A DNA stretch of 64,000 bases, from assembly GCA_036378535.1 (NCBI GenBank), contig DASUWH010000016.1:124001-188000 (forward strand). Reading direction: 5' to 3'. Positions within the stretch are counted from its first letter, which is position 1; each line of letters begins with the position of its first letter. Position numbers and translations under genes: made by a program. The notes beneath the pieces are model-generated. The model was not told the origin of the DNA, made no database searches, and saw only the letters and a program-made list of their open reading frames with translations. This document shows positions 9,289-17,330 of the stretch, in pieces. The stretch comes from Gp1-AA122 sp036378535. Lineage in GTDB: Bacteria; Acidobacteriota; Terriglobia; Terriglobales; Acidobacteriaceae.

Positions 9289-10089
9289 ATGAAATATTGC
9301 CGGTTTTACCTGGATGGAAATGCGCAGTATGGCCTGGTAGAGAGGGTTGGAGGAAACGACGCCATCACACGGCTCTTGCTCACCGCACCCGAGGAGGGTG
9401 ACGGCGACATGGAGGACCTGCCCACCAAGCGCATGGCCCATGTCCCATTGCAATCAGCCCAGTTGCTGGCGCCCGTACGCCCATCGAAAATTGTTTGTAT
9501 CGGCCGCAATTATCGCGAGCACGCCCACGAATTGGGTCACGAAATTCCTTCCGAGCCCTTGATTTTCTTTAAACCACCCTCATCGCTTATCGCCCCGGGT
9601 GAAAATATTCGTCGCCCGAAGATTTCCGAGCGCACCGATTACGAAGGCGAGTTGGGCGTAGTGATCGGAAGAACTTGTTACAAGGTTGGACCGGACGATG
9701 ACGTTCGCCCATACATCCTCGGCTACACCTGCCTGAACGACTTTACCGCCCGCGACCTGCAAAACAAGGACGGCCAATGGAGCCGCGCCAAAGGCTTCGA
9801 CACGTTCTGCCCCGTGGGGCCTGTGGTCACCGACGAGATCGATCCCTGGCCGGGCGTCGGAGTACAAACCAAGGTGAATGGCGAAATCCGCCAGGATGGC
9901 AACACTCGTGACTTCATCTTTCCACTGGACGTGCTTATTCGCCACATCGCCGAGGCGATGACACTCCACCCCGGCGACCTGATTGCCACGGGGACGCCAA
10001 AAGGCGTGGGACCCGTGGTCGCGGGAGATGTGATTGAAGTGAGTGTGGAGGGAGTGGGAACGCTGACAAACCCGGTAGTGGACGAATGA
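9289..10089 (+). CDS. Fumarylacetoacetate hydrolase (FAH) family protein
   Basis: This 266-residue protein has a short N-terminal domain (about 1-60) followed by the FAH catalytic fold. The metal-binding residues Glu119, Glu121 (DYEGELG) and Asp151 (NDFTARD), plus Lys168 (RAKGF), are all present, as are the blocks IGRNYREH, IFFKPPSS and GDLIATGTPKGVGP. The size and start match bacterial 2-hydroxyhepta-2,4-diene-1,7-dioate isomerase / acylpyruvase / ureidoglycolate lyase relatives. These cleave or isomerise beta-diketo acids in the cytoplasm using Mg or Mn. No aromatic-degradation genes flank it, so the true substrate is unknown. The reading frame ends just before an AT-rich inverted repeat. 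Confidence 0.9.
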   Translation: MKYCRFYLDGNAQYGLVERVGGNDAITRLLLTAPEEGDGDMEDLPTKRMAHVPLQSAQLLAPVRPSKIVCIGRNYREHAHELGHEIPSEPLIFFKPPSSLIAPGENIRRPKISERTDYEGELGVVIGRTCYKVGPDDDVRPYILGYTCLNDFTARDLQNKDGQWSRAKGFDTFCPVGPVVTDEIDPWPGVGVQTKVNGEIRQDGNTRDFIFPLDVLIRHIAEAMTLHPGDLIATGTPKGVGPVVAGDVIEVSVEGVGTLTNPVVDE

Positions 10090-10100
10090 GATAAATCTGT

Positions 10101-10188
10101 GATTTTGTAATCCGGTAATTTCGTAATTCACCCGGAAAACAGTCAGTCTGGTGTCTTAAATTACGAAATTACCCGATTACAAAATTAC
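10101..10188. repeat. AT-rich inverted repeat, unsplit form
   Basis: The left arm 10101-10130 (gattttgtaatccggtaatt...) and right arm 10157-10188 (…aaattacccgattacaaaattac) are near-perfect inverted copies with a 26-bp centre. The same arms at 499-530 and 859-890 are pushed apart by another element. Confidence 0.8.
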
Positions 10189-10244
10189 AAAATCTTTGGT
10201 AATCTCCTGCCCCTTTCCCGAAACGCCCCCCTCGCATTATCCTG

Positions 10245-10670
10245 ATGCTTACCGGACAATCCAGGATGGAGTTGCAGGTGTTCATGCCGTACCGTCTTTA
10301 TTCACTGCTGGCCGGAGGGGTCGCATTTGGAGTCGCAGGCTATGCCCTGCTGCGGCGTAGATCGAAAACGTCCGCCGATATCGAGCGCGAGCGCCGCGAC
10401 CTGCTGGGCGAGATCGGCCGGATCACGGATGGGACCGTCATCGACGTTCAGGAGTTGAACGAAAATACCCAGCGCCCGGCAACGCTTCTGATCTATCGCT
10501 ACGACGTCGCAGGCGTCTCCTACGAAGCCTCGCAGGACGTCACCTACCTCCGACAGTGGATTAATTTGCAATCCTGCCGCCTGGGGGTCCCGACCTCGGT
10601 TCGCTACGATCCTGCCAACCCGGGCAATTCCATGGTTGTTTCTGAGCGCTGGAACGGATTGCGGGGATAG
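10245..10670 (+). CDS. Small single-span membrane protein, DUF3592-like
   Basis: This 141-residue protein has one N-terminal membrane segment (about 15-35) and a soluble domain. The central phrase RYDVAGVSYEASQDV and the ending VRYDPANPGNSMV resemble the DUF3592 pattern, in which a short beta domain follows a helix; the function of that family is not known. Alternative starts exist at 10266 and 10284 (ATG, MPYRLYSLL); the last gives a more standard anchor. It is not obviously part of an operon. Confidence is good that it is coding and low for any role. Confidence 0.65.
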   Translation: MLTGQSRMELQVFMPYRLYSLLAGGVAFGVAGYALLRRRSKTSADIERERRDLLGEIGRITDGTVIDVQELNENTQRPATLLIYRYDVAGVSYEASQDVTYLRQWINLQSCRLGVPTSVRYDPANPGNSMVVSERWNGLRG

Positions 10671-10945
10671 TCGTCAGCTATCAGTCGTCAGTCGTCAGCT
10701 AGCTTTCAGCCATCAACGGTAATTGGCCATCTACCTCCGCTACCAGAGTTTGTCATTTCGAGCGAAGCGAGGAATCCGCTTTTCTCGCATATCACGAAAC
10801 AGCAGATTCTTCATGCCTGAAAGCGGCGCCCGGAATAATAATCGACGAATAATCGGGTGGTGGTGCAGGCGTTGAGGCGTGGCTGTGAACCGATCTAAGA
10901 GCCGGTAGCTGGCTGACGACTGACGACTGAGAGCTGACGACTCGC
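10671..10945. repeat. Composite intergenic repeat (gtcgtcag arrays)
   Basis: Tandem gtcagtcgtcagc-type units at 10672-10710 reappear inverted (gctgacgactgacgactgagagctgacgactc) at 10909-10943. A TGTCATTTCGAGCGAAGCGAGGAAT element begins near 10751 between them. No gene is present. Confidence 0.7.
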
Positions 10946-11857
10946 CTAGCTGCCTGCGGCAAATCCGCCCACGTGAGCAAACGTGAGCCGCAGGTACTTG
11001 TGAGGATTAACTGGGGTATCGTTGATGCGAACTTCGTAGTGGAGGTGTGGCCCTGTAGAGCGCCCGCTCAGACCAACGTAGCCGATGGTATCGCCGCGTT
11101 GAACGCGCTGTCCCGCGATCACGGCAAAATTGGCGAGGTGTCCGAAGCGGGTGGTAATGCCGTGACCGTGGTCAATCATGATCGCGCGGCCATAGCCACC
11201 CAAAAAATCTGCAAAGACCACTGTGCCATCCGCCGGCGCAATCACGGGCGTACCGAAAGATGACGAAATATCCACGCCACTGTGGAATGCACCCTCACCG
11301 TTGAACGGATCGATGCGCTCACCGAAGGAGCCTGTAACCAGACCTTCAACCGGCCACAGGTTCGGAGCCGCATTGAGCCGCGCCCAATCAGCCGTTGTGG
11401 CCGCGCGCGTCATGCCCATGCTGATGCCAATCGTGGCCGCCCCGCTGAGCGCTGAATTTTTCAAAGCGTAGAGCTGATCAATCGAAGAATTGACTTGCGC
11501 GTCCTGGAAATCCTGCTGCGCCGCACCCGCCAAAATCGGATCCGATTTCAGCCCATACAGTGCCGAAACTTCGCTGGCCAAAGATCCCAGCGAAGCCACC
11601 TGAATATCTTTTTCCTTCGCTACCTGCTCCAGTTGCGAGTAGCGGTTGGTAAGTTCTTCCTTCTCCCGGCGGAGCTGGTTATAGCTCGACACCTTGAGCA
11701 GCATGCGCGAATACGAACTGGCAATTCCGGTCAGGCTCAAAATCCCAATCGCCGCGCCTATCGCCAGAACGTAGACGTAATGCACGGGAATGTGGACTTT
11801 GCGGAGTTGCCCGTCGTCGTCGCGGGCCACGAAAAGGATGTAGAAGCGCTTACGCAA
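10946..11857 (-). CDS. M23 (LytM-type) cell-wall metallopeptidase, membrane anchored
   Basis: This 303-residue protein starts at TTG behind AGGACAG. It has an inner-membrane anchor (about 23-48), a coiled-coil stretch (about 58-95) and a C-terminal peptidase M23 domain (about 180-290). The zinc ligands are present: His192 and Asp196 in HSGVD and His273 in HLHYE, with His271 as a catalytic His. The domain is therefore probably active rather than an EnvC/NlpD-type activator. It would cut peptidoglycan cross-bridges in the periplasm during growth or division. thiL is divergent. The long upstream region may hold a structured leader (see 11881-12060). Confidence 0.92.
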   Translation of the reverse strand: MRKRFYILFVARDDDGQLRKVHIPVHYVYVLAIGAAIGILSLTGIASSYSRMLLKVSSYNQLRREKEELTNRYSQLEQVAKEKDIQVASLGSLASEVSALYGLKSDPILAGAAQQDFQDAQVNSSIDQLYALKNSALSGAATIGISMGMTRAATTADWARLNAAPNLWPVEGLVTGSFGERIDPFNGEGAFHSGVDISSSFGTPVIAPADGTVVFADFLGGYGRAIMIDHGHGITTRFGHLANFAVIAGQRVQRGDTIGYVGLSGRSTGPHLHYEVRINDTPVNPHKYLRLTFAHVGGFAAGS

Positions 11858-12276
11858 TATCTGTCCTGTTAAAATGCAGTCCTCGGGCGGCGCAAATTAG
11901 AGGGCGGCGCGTTGCTGCCGTGGAGCCCCTCTCCTCCCGATTCCTGGGCCACGCCCCCTGTTTTGGGGTTGAAGCCGTTGCGTGCCCTTACCTGCCAACC
12001 CAGGCAAGAACCGAACCACTCTCTGCAACAAAAACACTTTGCAGCACTTAGCTCGGCCAAAGGTGTTTCGGATATTCGAGAGAACGGTAACAAACCTTGT
12101 TCCTCGATGTCAACGCCAGAACGTACCCTTACCTGGTTACTAAAGGTCGGTAATCGTCGCCGCCTATCCGGACAAGTTACTGCCATGCGCCAAATCCTGC
12201 GACCAGAGCGGCTTTTCAAGCATCGCCCGAAAACCGTCGCCCGGAGGATACCAGTTCGCGTCCCAACATCTATATA
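11858..12276. other. Divergent intergenic region between the M23 peptidase and thiL; possible structured leader
   Basis: This 419-bp region has no credible gene; overlapping frames on both strands show no family features. On the minus strand, 11881-12060 is G-rich with several small hairpins, for example AACCCC-aaaaca-GGGG and GGAG-aggg-CTCC. It would form the 5' leader of the M23 gene. I could not match it to a known riboswitch. Confidence 0.35.
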
Positions 12277-13239
12277 TTGGTGCCATTGCCATATACGGAA
12301 AAAATCCTGATTGAACGCATACGCCGCCGCGCCCGGCCCGGAACCCAAGTCCGGCAAGGTATCGGAGACGACTGCGCAGTTATTCGCCTACCCCGCGGAC
12401 AGGAAGCGCTGGTCACCACCGACTTCAGCCTGGAAGGAGTTCATTTTCGGCGTGAGTGGCATCCGCCCGATTCAGTAGGCCACCGCTGCCTCACGCGAGG
12501 GCTGAGCGACATTGCCGCGATGGGCGGTGATCCGATTGCCGCATTCCTTTCTCTGGCTGCTCCCCGTGACTTGCCGCAATTTTGGATCAATCGCTTCTTT
12601 GACGGTCTATTAGGCCTGGCCAACGAATCCCGCATCACTCTGGCCGGAGGAGACATCGCCGAATCCCCCGCCGGAGTACTTGCCGATATTGTGGTGCTAG
12701 GGTCGGTCGCACGTGGGCAAGCGATTCTGCGCTCCGGTGCCCATATGGGGGACCTGATCTACGTCACCGGCGAGCTGGGCCTCTCGTCTGCCGTGCTGCA
12801 GAAGTTGCTGGCGAAAGAACGTGTTCCTGCCCATCTGCCTAAATACGCCAGGCATTTTTACCCCAGCGCAAGGATTGATGTCGCTCGCTTTTTGCGGGAA
12901 AAGAAGATCGCCACGGCGATGATTGATACCAGCGACGGTTTGTCCACGGATCTTGCCCATATTTGTGAGGAATCCCACGTTGGCGCAGAGATCGAGGCGG
13001 CTGCGATACCGTGCGCACCTCTCGGGAAGCAGCCCGTGGATCTCCGATTTGCTCTCCATGGGGGCGAGGACTACGAACTCATTTTCACGGCACCCAATGC
13101 CAGTCGGATCCCCGACCGCATTCTCGGTGTGCGCGTCAGCAGAATTGGCCATATTGTTCGCGGAAACAGAATCCGATTGAAACTTGGCAACGGCCGCTTA
13201 CAGCCCCTCTCCCCCCGGGGCTGGCAGCACTTCTCCTGA
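12277..13239 (+). CDS. thiL: Thiamine-monophosphate kinase
   Basis: This 320-residue protein is of normal ThiL length. It shows the PurM-like ATP-binding signatures GIGDDCAVI (about 28-36), TTDFSLEGVHF, the SDIAAMGG block with conserved Asp, AGGDIAES, and ISDGL-type MIDTSDGLSTDL. It converts thiamine phosphate to the active cofactor thiamine diphosphate with ATP in the cytoplasm. The start is TTG at 12277 or GTG at 12280. No TPP riboswitch motif is visible upstream and no other thi genes are near. A CAGCCCC/GGGGCTG hairpin lies in the last codons (13201-13223). Confidence 0.93.
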   Translation: MVPLPYTEKILIERIRRRARPGTQVRQGIGDDCAVIRLPRGQEALVTTDFSLEGVHFRREWHPPDSVGHRCLTRGLSDIAAMGGDPIAAFLSLAAPRDLPQFWINRFFDGLLGLANESRITLAGGDIAESPAGVLADIVVLGSVARGQAILRSGAHMGDLIYVTGELGLSSAVLQKLLAKERVPAHLPKYARHFYPSARIDVARFLREKKIATAMIDTSDGLSTDLAHICEESHVGAEIEAAAIPCAPLGKQPVDLRFALHGGEDYELIFTAPNASRIPDRILGVRVSRIGHIVRGNRIRLKLGNGRLQPLSPRGWQHFS

Positions 13240-13388
13240 TCGGCTGTTACGTTCGCTGCGCTACTTTCCTGCAGTCACCCTACGTGCCTGATCGAATACC
13301 GGCACAAAAAATTTCCGTTCTCCTCAACTGCCATCCAACCTCAGCTCTAGTTCTATGCACCTGAGTTGGAGCACGCCAGGGGGGTGTT

Positions 13389-14702
13389 ATGGGCCAGTCG
13401 TACCCGAAATTATTCCTCATCTTTCTTGTTCTTGCCGTGGGTGTTTACTTCAGTGGCTGCGCGGCGTCGCGCGGCTCCGGGTCTTCCAGTACGAACTCGA
13501 ATGGATCCGGCGCTTCTTCCTCTTCGGGATCATCCGGATCGAGTTCTAGCTCTGGGTCTAGTTCCGGATCAGGTTCGGGAACTTCCGGATCGTCAGGCGG
13601 ATCGGGCGGTTCCGGCGCCAGCAACAGTTTCGCCGCCGGTATCGGCGGAGCTGGCCAGGTTAGCGCAGCTAAATTCCTCTTCGGCATACAAATCCCCGGA
13701 GGAACCCCGGTCCCGGCCAAGGTCAATTCCGACGGCACCCTGACCACAGCTCACGTCAACCAGACCACCGGCATCAATGCCAACAGTCCGACCAACGCCG
13801 CCATCGACCCCTCCGGCACGTTCTTGTATCAGGCGGCTCAGCCGGGTATTTGGGCATACACGATCAATCGGACCACTGGCGACATTACCCAAATGCCGAA
13901 TACTCCCTTCGCCTCTTCACAGAATTTCGACACCATTGCTATCGATCAGACGGGAAGATTCGTATATGCCTACGGTGGGGGCGAGGTCTTCGCATATTCC
14001 ATTCAGTCCGGCACCGGTCAGCTCGTCGCTGTTCCCGGATCCCCTTTCATGGCCGGTCCTCCTTCGCAGACTTTCGGACCTACCAACCGGCTCGCCGTAG
14101 ATCAGACCAATAAGTTTCTCTATGTTTCCGCCAGCACCGGCGTAATTGGATTCACGATCGATTCCAACACGGGTGCCCTCACTATGATTTCCGGATCGCC
14201 CTTCGGCTCAACCGTCAAGGGTGCCTATGCCATCGTAGTTGTTCCCTCGGACCATCTGTACGAAACCACTTACAGCACCACTCCCGGCGGAGGCATCTAC
14301 GGATACAGCATCGATCCCAACACAGGCGCACTGACGGCGGTCGCCGGATCCCCTTTCAGCCCGAACTGTGGCAACGAAATCAATATGACTGCTCCCGCCC
14401 AGGGCAATCTCATGTTCGCAGCCGGCTGCGGCATGTTTACCGTGAATACCACCACGGGCGCGCTGACCCATGTGGCCAATGATCCCGGCAATGTCGGGGT
14501 AGCGGACTGGCCGGTGTTCGATCCCGCCGGCAAGCTGCTGTGGCTCATCACCAATGATGTGAACTGCTGGCACTGCGATACGGGCGTAACTGCTTACGAC
14601 GTTAATTCCACGACCGGCGCGCTCACTGCGGTGCCCAATTCCTTCTTCGTCATGCAGAACAGTTTTTCGGGAGCAATTGTATCGGTGGCGATTACGCAGT
14701 GA
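13389..14702 (+). CDS. Lipoprotein with Ser/Gly linker and lactonase-like beta-propeller
   Basis: This 437-residue protein has a lipoprotein signal ending in the lipobox FSGC (Cys about residue 24). A low-complexity Ser/Gly linker of about 55 residues follows (about 25-82), then a seven-bladed-type propeller. The blades repeat phrases such as TTGALT, VPGSPF and DQTNKFLYVSA, as in the lactonase/YncE-like proteins common in Acidobacteriota. It is probably anchored to the outer membrane with the propeller held away from the surface by the linker. Family members are usually of unknown ligand; true lactonase activity is not implied. The start is supported by a GGGGTG ribosome site. Confidence 0.8.
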   Translation: MGQSYPKLFLIFLVLAVGVYFSGCAASRGSGSSSTNSNGSGASSSSGSSGSSSSSGSSSGSGSGTSGSSGGSGGSGASNSFAAGIGGAGQVSAAKFLFGIQIPGGTPVPAKVNSDGTLTTAHVNQTTGINANSPTNAAIDPSGTFLYQAAQPGIWAYTINRTTGDITQMPNTPFASSQNFDTIAIDQTGRFVYAYGGGEVFAYSIQSGTGQLVAVPGSPFMAGPPSQTFGPTNRLAVDQTNKFLYVSASTGVIGFTIDSNTGALTMISGSPFGSTVKGAYAIVVVPSDHLYETTYSTTPGGGIYGYSIDPNTGALTAVAGSPFSPNCGNEINMTAPAQGNLMFAAGCGMFTVNTTTGALTHVANDPGNVGVADWPVFDPAGKLLWLITNDVNCWHCDTGVTAYDVNSTTGALTAVPNSFFVMQNSFSGAIVSVAITQ

Positions 14703-14880
14703 TTAGTTGGCAGTCGGCAGTCTTCAGGCGTCAGTCGTCGGCTTTCGTTCGTTGATCGTTTGCCGGTCGGCCCGGAAGACCATTGCCGTACCAATCCATG
14801 GCCTGATTCTGTTTTGAAGATCAGTAACAGCTAGCTCGCAATACGCAACAGAGAACTGGAGGCTGACGACTAATTCGTTA
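14703..14880. repeat. Intergenic repeat of cagtcgtcgg-type units
   Basis: Units gttggcagtcggcagtc...gtcagtcgtcggc at 14704-14742 are echoed inverted (aggctgacgacta) near 14861-14874. No gene is seen between the propeller lipoprotein and the next secreted protein. Confidence 0.55.
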
Positions 14881-14936
14881 CTTCCGTACCTGCCCAGACT
14901 CTAGTCTTCCGCCCATGCAAGGGCTAGAGTACGGGT

Positions 14937-15524
14937 ATGTCGTGGCGCATTTCTAGCTCACTTGTGCTTGTTTTCGGTTTCACGCTGCTGGTCAACGCCT
15001 GGCAGGCGCCTTCGCCCAGTGCGTCGCCCGCCGTCGATGAAGCTTTCGTGCAGAAGCAGTTCGGACCCGAGTTCACTCCTTTGACCTCCTTCAAGCCCCT
15101 CACCGGTGATTTAGATGGCGACGGCGTCCAGGATATTGTGATTCCCGCCCGCGCCAAGAGTGCGCTCATTGGGGAAGCTGAATACAACTACAAAACCATC
15201 GATCCGTACACCAGCTTTTTCGGCCTGGGCGATCCCAAGATCACCAGCGAGTTCGCCTCCGAAGATCCCAAGTACCGCGGCTTTGTGCTGCTGGTAATTC
15301 ACGGCTCCGGCCAGGAGGCATGGCATTCCGACACGCCCAAAGCCAAATTCGTAATCATCAATCTGCCTTTTAAGCAGCTAGCCCTGAAACCCGTGCAGGT
15401 TAAAAAGAAAAAGGTCGTGACCGCGATTTACGCCGAAGAGACCGGAGCCGACGAGATGACCTCCGCCACCTATTTCGACGGCAAGCAGTACCGATACCGC
15501 CCTATGGGCGCCAGCATGCAGTAG
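14937..15524 (+). CDS. Secreted protein with calcium-loop-like DLDGDGVQD motif, function unknown
   Basis: This 195-residue protein has a signal peptide (about 1-22, ending near VNAWQA). One FG-GAP/dockerin-like loop, DLDGDGVQD (about residues 59-67), suggests a calcium-binding turn at the start of a small beta domain. The remainder (VLLVIHGSGQEAW, KAKFVIINLPFKQL, TYFDGKQYRY) resembles one or two blades of a VCBS-type protein rather than a full propeller. I do not recognise a named family. It precedes pccB, but repeats lie between them and the two are probably transcribed separately. Confidence 0.7.
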   Translation: MSWRISSSLVLVFGFTLLVNAWQAPSPSASPAVDEAFVQKQFGPEFTPLTSFKPLTGDLDGDGVQDIVIPARAKSALIGEAEYNYKTIDPYTSFFGLGDPKITSEFASEDPKYRGFVLLVIHGSGQEAWHSDTPKAKFVIINLPFKQLALKPVQVKKKKVVTAIYAEETGADEMTSATYFDGKQYRYRPMGASMQ

Positions 15525-15529
15525 CTAGA

Positions 15530-15682
15530 CGGTCCTTGGTCCGTGGTCGTTGGTCTTTGGCCGTTGGCAAAACCTCAACAGCACCACAATCTGTCATCTC
15601 GCCGAGGGCTTCAGCCCGAGTGGAGAGACGTTGTGTTTTCTCAGCGTCCTCGGCGTTCTCGGCGGTGAATTGTCTTCCCCGC
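15530..15682. repeat. Intergenic repeat cluster before pccB
   Basis: The spacer contains gtccgtggtcgttggtctttggccgttgg (15542-15568), a TGTCATCTCGCCGAGGGCTTCAGCCCGAG element (from 15593) and ctcagcgtcctcggcgttctcggcggtgaa (15638-15668). The last phrase recurs as ctcggcggtctcggcgtactcggcggtgaa near 35594. It stays open in the pccB frame but is not coding. Confidence 0.65.
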
Positions 15683-15688
15683 TATAAT
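15683..15688 (+). promoter_or_regulatory. -10 TATAAT placed for leaderless pccB transcript
   Basis: TATAAT ends six bases before the pccB ATG (15695), so a normal start site would fall on or next to the A of ATG. No ribosome site is present, consistent with a leaderless mRNA. Confidence 0.5.
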
Positions 15689-15694
15689 CCCCGC

Positions 15695-17245
15695 ATGAAC
15701 CTGGAGCAGAAACTGCAGGAGTTGAAGCGCCGCGATCACCTGGCCGAAGAGGGTGGCGGGACCAGTCGCCGCGAGAAGCAGCACAAAGCCGGCAAAATGT
15801 CGGCTCGCGAGCGCATCGAGTTTCTCCTCGACGAGGGCACCTTCGAAGAAACCGACAAGCTGGTAACCCACCGCTGTACCGATTTCGGCATGGCCGAGCA
15901 AAAATATTACGGCGACGGCTTCATCACTGGATATGGCCGCATCGAGGGCCGGCTCGTCTTCGTATTTGCCCAGGATTTCACCGTTTTCGGCGGATCGCTC
16001 TCCGAGGCCAACGCCGGAAAAATCGTAAAGATCATGGACTTGGCGGCCAAGATGGGCGCGCCGGTGATCGGCCTGAATGATTCTGGCGGAGCCCGCATCC
16101 AGGAAGGCGTAATGTCCTTGGCCGGCTACGCCGACATTTTTCTTCGTAACACGCTTTACAGCGGCGTTATACCGCAGATTTCCGCGATCATGGGCCCGTG
16201 CGCCGGCGGCGCCGTATATTCCCCCGCGATTACCGACTTCATCGTCATGGTGGACAAGACTTCCTACATGTTCATCACCGGCCCCGACGTGATTAAGACC
16301 GTCACCCACGAGGAGGTCTCCAAAGACGAACTGGGGGGCGCCATGACCCACAATGAAACCTCGGGCGTGGCCCACTTTCTCGCGCATGACGATGCCGAAT
16401 GTCTGTCGATGGTCCGCGAACTTCTCAGCTTTATTCCATCGAATAACCTGGATGATCCACCGCGCAAGGCTTGCACCGATCCCGTTGACCGCTCCGCCGA
16501 CGCGCTCGACAAGATCGTTCCCGCTGAATCGAATCTTCCCTATGACATCAAAGATGTGATCGATGCGGTGGTTGATGATGGCTACTTCTTTGAAGTGCAG
16601 GAACATTATGCCAAGAACATCGTCGTCGGATTCGCGCGCCTGAACGGCCGCTCCGTGGGCATTGTTGCCAATCAACCGGCATTCTTAGCCGGCACGCTCG
16701 ACATCAATGCCTCGATTAAAGGCGCGCGTTTCGTTCGTTTCTGCGATTGTTTCAACATTCCCCTGGTCACGTTCGAAGATGTGCCCGGCTTCCTGCCCGG
16801 CACCAACCAGGAATACGGCGGCATCATCAAACACGGCGCCAAGCTGTTGTTCGCCTTCGCCGAAGCCACCGTGCCGAAAGTGACGGTCATTACCCGCAAA
16901 GCCTACGGCGGCGCTTATTGCGTGATGGCCTCCAAGCACATCCGCACCGACGTCAACTACGCCTGGCCCACCGCCGAGATCGCGGTCATGGGCCCGGAAG
17001 GCGCCGTGGACATCGTTTACAAACGCGAACTGGACAAGGCAGAAAACAAAGAAGAGATTCGACGCGCCAAGATCGAAGAATTCCGCGACCGCTTCGCCAA
17101 TCCCTATGTCGCCGCCGATCGCGGCTTCGTGGACGCGGTCATCCAGCCCCGCGACACGCGCAAGAAGTTGATCCAGGCCCTGGAAATGCTCGACACCAAG
17201 CGCGACAAGAACCCGGCCAAGAAGCATGGGAACATACCGCTGTAA
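15695..17245 (+). CDS. pccB: Acyl-CoA (propionyl-CoA type) carboxylase, carboxyltransferase beta subunit
   Basis: The start at ATG 15695 (MNLEQKLQELKRRD) gives 516 residues, the usual PccB length; upstream in-frame codons are repeat DNA. The N-terminal carboxyltransferase half has GGARIQEGV and the oxyanion glycines of GPCAGGAVYSP. The C-terminal half has DVPGFLPG and YGGAYCVMASK. It transfers CO2 from biotin to propionyl-CoA (or another short acyl-CoA) to give methylmalonyl-CoA, working with a biotin carboxylase alpha subunit not encoded here. A methylmalonyl-CoA mutase-type subunit lies at 35704-37497, consistent with the propionate pathway. Acetyl-CoA carboxylation cannot be excluded from sequence alone. 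Confidence 0.92.
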   Translation: MNLEQKLQELKRRDHLAEEGGGTSRREKQHKAGKMSARERIEFLLDEGTFEETDKLVTHRCTDFGMAEQKYYGDGFITGYGRIEGRLVFVFAQDFTVFGGSLSEANAGKIVKIMDLAAKMGAPVIGLNDSGGARIQEGVMSLAGYADIFLRNTLYSGVIPQISAIMGPCAGGAVYSPAITDFIVMVDKTSYMFITGPDVIKTVTHEEVSKDELGGAMTHNETSGVAHFLAHDDAECLSMVRELLSFIPSNNLDDPPRKACTDPVDRSADALDKIVPAESNLPYDIKDVIDAVVDDGYFFEVQEHYAKNIVVGFARLNGRSVGIVANQPAFLAGTLDINASIKGARFVRFCDCFNIPLVTFEDVPGFLPGTNQEYGGIIKHGAKLLFAFAEATVPKVTVITRKAYGGAYCVMASKHIRTDVNYAWPTAEIAVMGPEGAVDIVYKRELDKAENKEEIRRAKIEEFRDRFANPYVAADRGFVDAVIQPRDTRKKLIQALEMLDTKRDKNPAKKHGNIPL

Positions 17246-17330
17246 AATCATAGAGAACACGAAGGTACACAAAACAATTCTCCCCCAGCGACTTCCTGTT
17301 CTTTTGTGTCCTGGTGGTGAATAGCGACTT

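Noticed and set aside
10672..10945. CRISPR-like short repeats
   Set aside because: Units are adjacent or inverted with no regular unique spacers and no cas genes.
11881..12060. c-di-AMP (ydaO) riboswitch before the M23 gene
   Set aside because: The conserved ydaO blocks could not be matched by eye; kept only as an unclassified leader.
11869..12357. Overlapping reading frames on both strands before thiL
   Set aside because: No domain, signal peptide or codon pattern supports them; they overlap the thiL start and each other.
15536..15694. N-terminal extension of PccB by 53 residues
   Set aside because: The extension is translated repeat DNA; the family start and a TATAAT box support ATG 15695.
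15641..16675. 344-residue minus-strand frame
   Set aside because: It is the antisense shadow of pccB in high-GC DNA.
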